Source: Stygiolobus sp037389425 (lineage in GTDB: Archaea > Thermoproteota > Thermoprotei_A > Sulfolobales > Sulfolobaceae). Taken from it: a stretch of 64,000 bases of DNA. Location: assembly GCF_037389425.1 (NCBI RefSeq), contig NZ_JBBHKR010000064.1, forward strand, positions 124,001 to 188,000, given 5' to 3'. Below, one piece after another: positions 60,171 through 64,000 of the stretch. Position 1 is the stretch's first letter. Every line of letters begins with the position of its first letter. The notes beneath the pieces are model-generated. The model saw only the letters and a program-made list of their open reading frames with translations. It had not been told where the DNA came from and did not search any database. The position numbers were made by a program, and so were the translations under genes.

Positions 60171-60565
60171 TTAAGCTAAGCCTAGAGGAGGCTACTAAAA
60201 TAGCTGAAAAGTTCTGGTTCAGGCATACAGATTCTACAATAATAGCTGTCCTCCAAGATGTTGAAACGAAAGAGGTATTAATGGTAGGACATATGAATAG
60301 AGAAGCTTTGATTAGGACTCTAACCGAAGGTTACGCTTATTTTTGGTCTCTGAGCAGAAAGAAGTTGTGGCTTAAAGGGGAGACAAGCAGCCATTATCAG
60401 ATTGTAGAAGACTTTAAGATAGACTGTGACGGAGACGCAATAGTCTTGTTGGTGCGGTCGATAGGACCGGTCTGCCATACGGGGAATAAGACTTGTTTTT
60501 ACAGATCCTATAACGATATAGTCGTAGAAAAAGAGAAAGAAAAAGAGTTAAACGCAAAGAGTTAA
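60155..60565 (+). CDS. hisI: Phosphoribosyl-AMP cyclohydrolase HisI
   Basis: A 136-residue zinc and magnesium enzyme, third step of histidine synthesis. The metal motif IDCDGDAIVLLV (about residues 88-98) and the CHTGNKTCFYR segment with the other zinc ligands are complete. Starts at GTG 60155 (GTG 60167 is an alternative). Last gene of the his operon. No histidinol-phosphatase gene is in the operon. Confidence 0.94.
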   Translation: MDEKVIKLSLEEATKIAEKFWFRHTDSTIIAVLQDVETKEVLMVGHMNREALIRTLTEGYAYFWSLSRKKLWLKGETSSHYQIVEDFKIDCDGDAIVLLVRSIGPVCHTGNKTCFYRSYNDIVVEKEKEKELNAKS

Positions 60566-60598
60566 TACTTGTTTTAGCATATTTTAACTGGGTTAAAG

Positions 60599-61000
<402 letters not shown>

Positions 61001-61024
61001 AATCTTTTCACCCATTTCTTACTT

Positions 61025-62389
61025 GTGTCTTGGAGTATATTGGAACTACTCAGGACGAATCCTGAAAAATTGAAAGAGAGTATAAGCCGAAGATTCATAG
61101 ACGTTTCGTTAGTTGATAAAGCTGTTGAATTAGATAAACAGTGGAGAGCTACACTACAAGAAGTAGAAAGGCTTAGGCATGAGCATAACGTAATAAGTTC
61201 TCAAATCCCTAGAGCGCCAAAAGAACAGAAGCAAGAACTTATAAAAAAGGCTAAAGAATTGTTGAAAATACTAGAGGATAAAGAGAAAGAATTACAGAAA
61301 ATTGAAGAAGAAAGAGATCAGATTCTTTCCGAGCTACCTAACGTAGTGGACGATTCAGTGCCCATTGGTCCCGATGAAAATTACAGCGTACCGATAAAAG
61401 TTTGGGGGAAGTTCAAGGTTTATGAGAAAGACGTTGATGAATTTCTCAAGCAAGTTAAGGGATTAAAGGCTGATTATGAGGTAATAAAGTGGAAACCTGT
61501 AGGACATGCGGATATGTTAGAAAACGTCCTTAAGTTGGGGGATACAAAAAAGGCTGGAGAGGTAGCAGGGTCGAGGTTTTACTATCTGTTTAGCGATATA
61601 GTCTGGTTAGATATCGCTCTCTTGAACTACGCGATAGATATAATGACCTCTAGGGGATATACTCTAGTTTTACCACCTTATATGTTGAGGGGTGAAGTCA
61701 TTAAGAGTGTTATAGACTTAGATACTTTTAGAGACGCTATCTATAAGATAGAGAATGAGGATCTATATCTTATCGCCACAGCAGAGCACCCCATAGCAGC
61801 TCTATTCTTTAAAGAAGATATTCCTAAGGAGAAACTACCCTTAAAGTTTGTAGGTATTAGCCCTGCTTTTAGAAAGGAAGCCGGAGCAGCTAATAAGGAC
61901 TTGAAAGGAATATTCAGAGTTCACCAGTTTCATAAAGTGGAACAATTCATATTTTCTCTTCCTGAAGAGAGTTGGAAATATCACGAGGAATTAATCTCAA
62001 ATGCTGAACAAATATTCCAAGGACTTGGGCTTCCTTATAGGATTATAAATATTGCCTCTGGTGATTTGGGAGCATGTGCAGCAAAGAAGTATGATTTAGA
62101 GGTATGGATGCCTGCACAAGCGAAGTTTAGGGAGATGGTAAGTTGTAGCAATTGTTTGGATTGGCAAGCGTTTAGGATGAAAATAAGATATGTAGATTAT
62201 AAGACAAACAAGAAGGGATATGTCCACACTTTAAATAGTACAGCAATTGCTAGTACAAGGACTATTACTGCAATTCTGGAAAACAACCAAAGAGAGGATG
62301 GTGTGGTGGAGATTCCTAAAGTGCTCAGAAAGTACCTAGAGGTATTTGGTGCAGCACCAAAAGACTACATATATCCTAAAAAGGAGTGA
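61025..62389 (+). CDS. serS: Seryl-tRNA synthetase
   Basis: Class II synthetase charging tRNA-Ser (and tRNA-Sec-type where present), 454 residues. The N-terminal long coiled-coil arm (about 35-100) that grips the tRNA long arm is visible (RHEHNVISSQIPRAPKEQKQ onward). Motif 2: GISPAFRKEAGAANKDLKGI then FRVHQFHKVE. Motif 3 region: NSTAIASTRTITAILENNQRED. Starts at GTG. Its stop directly abuts the stop of the convergent radical-SAM gene. Confidence 0.95.
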   Translation: MSWSILELLRTNPEKLKESISRRFIDVSLVDKAVELDKQWRATLQEVERLRHEHNVISSQIPRAPKEQKQELIKKAKELLKILEDKEKELQKIEEERDQILSELPNVVDDSVPIGPDENYSVPIKVWGKFKVYEKDVDEFLKQVKGLKADYEVIKWKPVGHADMLENVLKLGDTKKAGEVAGSRFYYLFSDIVWLDIALLNYAIDIMTSRGYTLVLPPYMLRGEVIKSVIDLDTFRDAIYKIENEDLYLIATAEHPIAALFFKEDIPKEKLPLKFVGISPAFRKEAGAANKDLKGIFRVHQFHKVEQFIFSLPEESWKYHEELISNAEQIFQGLGLPYRIINIASGDLGACAAKKYDLEVWMPAQAKFREMVSCSNCLDWQAFRMKIRYVDYKTNKKGYVHTLNSTAIASTRTITAILENNQREDGVVEIPKVLRKYLEVFGAAPKDYIYPKKE

Positions 62390-63913
62390 TTATTTCCTTA
62401 AGTAACCTTCCAATTGGGCTTCAACTTTTTTCATTTGCTTCTTCGCAATTCTAAGAAACAGCTTTAATGTCCATCTTACCGGCATATATACGGGTGACTT
62501 GAGGTAGAACTTATTTAAAATATCCTCAGCCCAATATACATCGTGCCAGAACACTTTCTTATATAATTCAATATGTGCCTCATTTAGTTTAACCTTAGTG
62601 AACCAGTCCTTATTCTTGAAGTAACCCATAGGTACGAAGAACATCGGAACTAATATACTACGGTAGGACCTCAGGTTATCAACTAGTTCTATAGTCTTAT
62701 AGACATCATCCTCAGTTTCTTCAGGCAATCCTACTATCATGGTACCGGCAGGTATTATGTTGTGATCATGCATTATCTTAAATGCTTCTTCTACAGTCTC
62801 TGGATATTCATCTACTTTATATGGTGCGGATTTAGCGGGCATTATTTCTTTTGCAAGTCTTGAGGATCCGGTCTCAATCCCTACTTCGACACCGAGGTAG
62901 TTCTGGTGACCGTCTTCATATACGATTTCTGTTATCTTCGAGATAAGACCGTACTTCTCTTCTGAGTAACGAATTGCTGCCAGGCTGGCGTGACTCCATG
63001 CTATGCTCTTATAATATTTCTTAACTAGTTTATGCAGTTTTATAAGCGGTTCAGGTCTAGGATATATTCCTACTGCACCGTAAAACAAAACATCATCACT
63101 GTGTATTACCCCGTGTCTTACGCCATTCTTAACGTTTACTTGTAGTTCTCTTTCAATTTTCTCTAGTGGGTAATACCTTGTTGGTCTTAACGTCACGGAG
63201 CAGAATCTGCAAGATCTCGCACATCCTCTCATTATTTCAATTAGTCCATTAACACTAGCACCTTTTATTTCAGGAATTTGATCTACTGAAGGGGCTTCCT
63301 CCGCGCCAATATACACGTATTTCGGTAACGGTTCGTTATTCATTATCATTTCGGCAATTTTTACAATGTAAGTATCAGCTTCTCCGTCTACTAAGGTATC
63401 TACTTCTACTTCTTCGATCATGTCTGTTCTCCAAAGCCATTGCCATACTGACGGTCCCCCGGCTATAATCTTCATACCTCTTTGTTTTGCCTGCTTAATT
63501 TCCGGTTTATGAATTAGCTCTTGGAAACTCTTGTAATTGACAGGCTCCTTCTTTGTTATCCCCCACCATGTGGAAGATGGAGGGCCAAAAGCAAAATAAT
63601 CGTGATGAGACAACATTAAGGCCTTAGCATGTGGTAAGTATTTTCCGATATGGTCTGGGTCAATAATGGCTGCCTTATAACCTGCGTCAATTAGTGCTGC
63701 TTCTATTTTCCTCATTCCGTAAGGTGCTTCCTTCGGTCTTCCTAATTCATCTGTCTTCATTTTAGGGCAAGCTAACCACTTCCACGCCTTCTCAGGAATT
63801 CCTATTGCAGGTCCAGTACCTAAGAAGCCCAAAAATTCCTTGCCATGATGGTTAGTCATTAGACAGCGATCAGTTGTTATTATGAAGTCAAATTTCTCTT
63901 CCAAAAAACTCAC
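62390..63913 (-). CDS. B12-binding radical SAM protein, GrsA-like (tetraether ring synthase) candidate
   Basis: A 507-residue protein with an N-terminal B12-binding-like domain (about 1-205) and a radical SAM domain carrying the 4Fe-4S motif RGCARSCRFCSV (CxxxCxxC, about residues 230-237). The GVEVGIETGSSRLAKEIMP and AGTMIVGLPEETEDDVYKT segments match the B12-radical SAM group that includes the GDGT ring synthases GrsA/GrsB. In S. acidocaldarius I recall a grsA gene next to this serS region, which fits. It starts at GTG; a strong TATA-like gtttatatttataaag lies at 63931-63945. Confidence 0.7.
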   Translation of the reverse strand: MSFLEEKFDFIITTDRCLMTNHHGKEFLGFLGTGPAIGIPEKAWKWLACPKMKTDELGRPKEAPYGMRKIEAALIDAGYKAAIIDPDHIGKYLPHAKALMLSHHDYFAFGPPSSTWWGITKKEPVNYKSFQELIHKPEIKQAKQRGMKIIAGGPSVWQWLWRTDMIEEVEVDTLVDGEADTYIVKIAEMIMNNEPLPKYVYIGAEEAPSVDQIPEIKGASVNGLIEIMRGCARSCRFCSVTLRPTRYYPLEKIERELQVNVKNGVRHGVIHSDDVLFYGAVGIYPRPEPLIKLHKLVKKYYKSIAWSHASLAAIRYSEEKYGLISKITEIVYEDGHQNYLGVEVGIETGSSRLAKEIMPAKSAPYKVDEYPETVEEAFKIMHDHNIIPAGTMIVGLPEETEDDVYKTIELVDNLRSYRSILVPMFFVPMGYFKNKDWFTKVKLNEAHIELYKKVFWHDVYWAEDILNKFYLKSPVYMPVRWTLKLFLRIAKKQMKKVEAQLEGYLRK

Positions 63914-63930
63914 CTTTTATGTCTTTGTAA

Positions 63931-63946
63931 GTTTATATTTATAAAG
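63931..63946 (-). promoter_or_regulatory. TATA-rich promoter of the GrsA-like gene
   Basis: gtttatatttataaag is centred about 25 bases before the GTG at 63913 and is almost self-complementary. A second AT box (gtttttaaaagtc) follows at 63950-63962. The remaining bases to 64000 hold no gene that I can see. Confidence 0.55.
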
Positions 63947-64000
63947 ACGTTTTTAAAAGTCATTTAAGCACGTTTCTAAGGATCCTTTTCAAATCATCAG

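Overview
This window is a gene-dense, AT-rich stretch of a thermoacidophilic crenarchaeal chromosome, almost certainly order Sulfolobales. The evidence is the family B polymerase PolB1, an aKMT-type protein-lysine methyltransferase, the PINA ATPase next to Hjc, an A-type ATPase operon with a tiny epsilon-like gene, DGGGP synthase, DUF1512 and DUF2192 genes, an unlinked 5S rRNA gene, an intron-containing tRNA-Arg, and many leaderless genes with a TATA box about 26 nt before the start codon. The species cannot be fixed from the sequence alone. I see no insertion sequences, prophage, CRISPR array or integrated element, and no gene-free stretch over 300 bases. The longest gap is about 165 bases, upstream of ilvB.

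Layout. 0-8.3 kb: Lhr-type helicase, a JAMM protein with a CBS-domain regulator, a DUF2192 gene divergent from a coiled-coil Cys protein, an HTH regulator divergent from a degenerate MDR-like protein, an aminotransferase and a CinA-like protein. 8.2-13.7 kb: metallo-beta-lactamase-fold protein, pheS, pheT and an alpha/beta hydrolase in one operon, divergent from methionine aminopeptidase. 13.7-20.6 kb: DUF1512, zinc ribbon, 5S rRNA, HD hydrolase, HAD phosphatase, gltX, L7Ae, glycosyltransferase and tRNA-Arg(UCG). 20.6-26.2 kb: PolB1, an acidic-tailed DUF2286 protein, aKMT, a small unknown protein, a CDP-alcohol phosphatidyltransferase and primase large subunit. 26.2-36.8 kb: metG, A-type ATPase genes (I divergent; F, E, A, B, D, epsilon-like, K) and proS. 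36.8-43.9 kb: S26e, pdxS-pdxT, PINA/Hjc and ilvB-ilvN-ilvC. 44-54 kb: HAD phosphatase, circularly permuted GTPase, DGGGP synthase, GGR-like flavoprotein, AdoMet decarboxylase, DUF211, Ncs6/TtuA-like thiolase, cobalamin adenosyltransferase and leuS. 54-64 kb: a nine-gene his operon (hisC-G-A-B-F-D-E-H-I), MIP18-family protein, serS and a B12/radical-SAM protein resembling the tetraether ring synthase GrsA.

How the genes work together. Most are informational (six aminoacyl-tRNA synthetases, two ribosomal proteins, replication and recombination proteins) or biosynthetic (branched-chain amino acids, histidine, pyridoxal phosphate, archaeal ether lipids). Packing is extreme: 11 of 13 convergent protein-gene pairs overlap or abut at their stop codons, and every junction in the his operon overlaps.

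The most interesting signals are regulatory. (1) A roughly 130-nt ilvBNC leader holds a Shine-Dalgarno-preceded 22-codon ORF rich in Leu/Ile/Val, inside nested inverted repeats. (2) An L7Ae k-loop candidate encloses the L7Ae ribosome-binding site. (3) Five divergent gene pairs have start codons 51-55 bp apart around one near-symmetric AT box. (4) A flavoprotein appears to start at AUC. (5) An 18-bp perfect palindrome lies over the DUF211 promoter.
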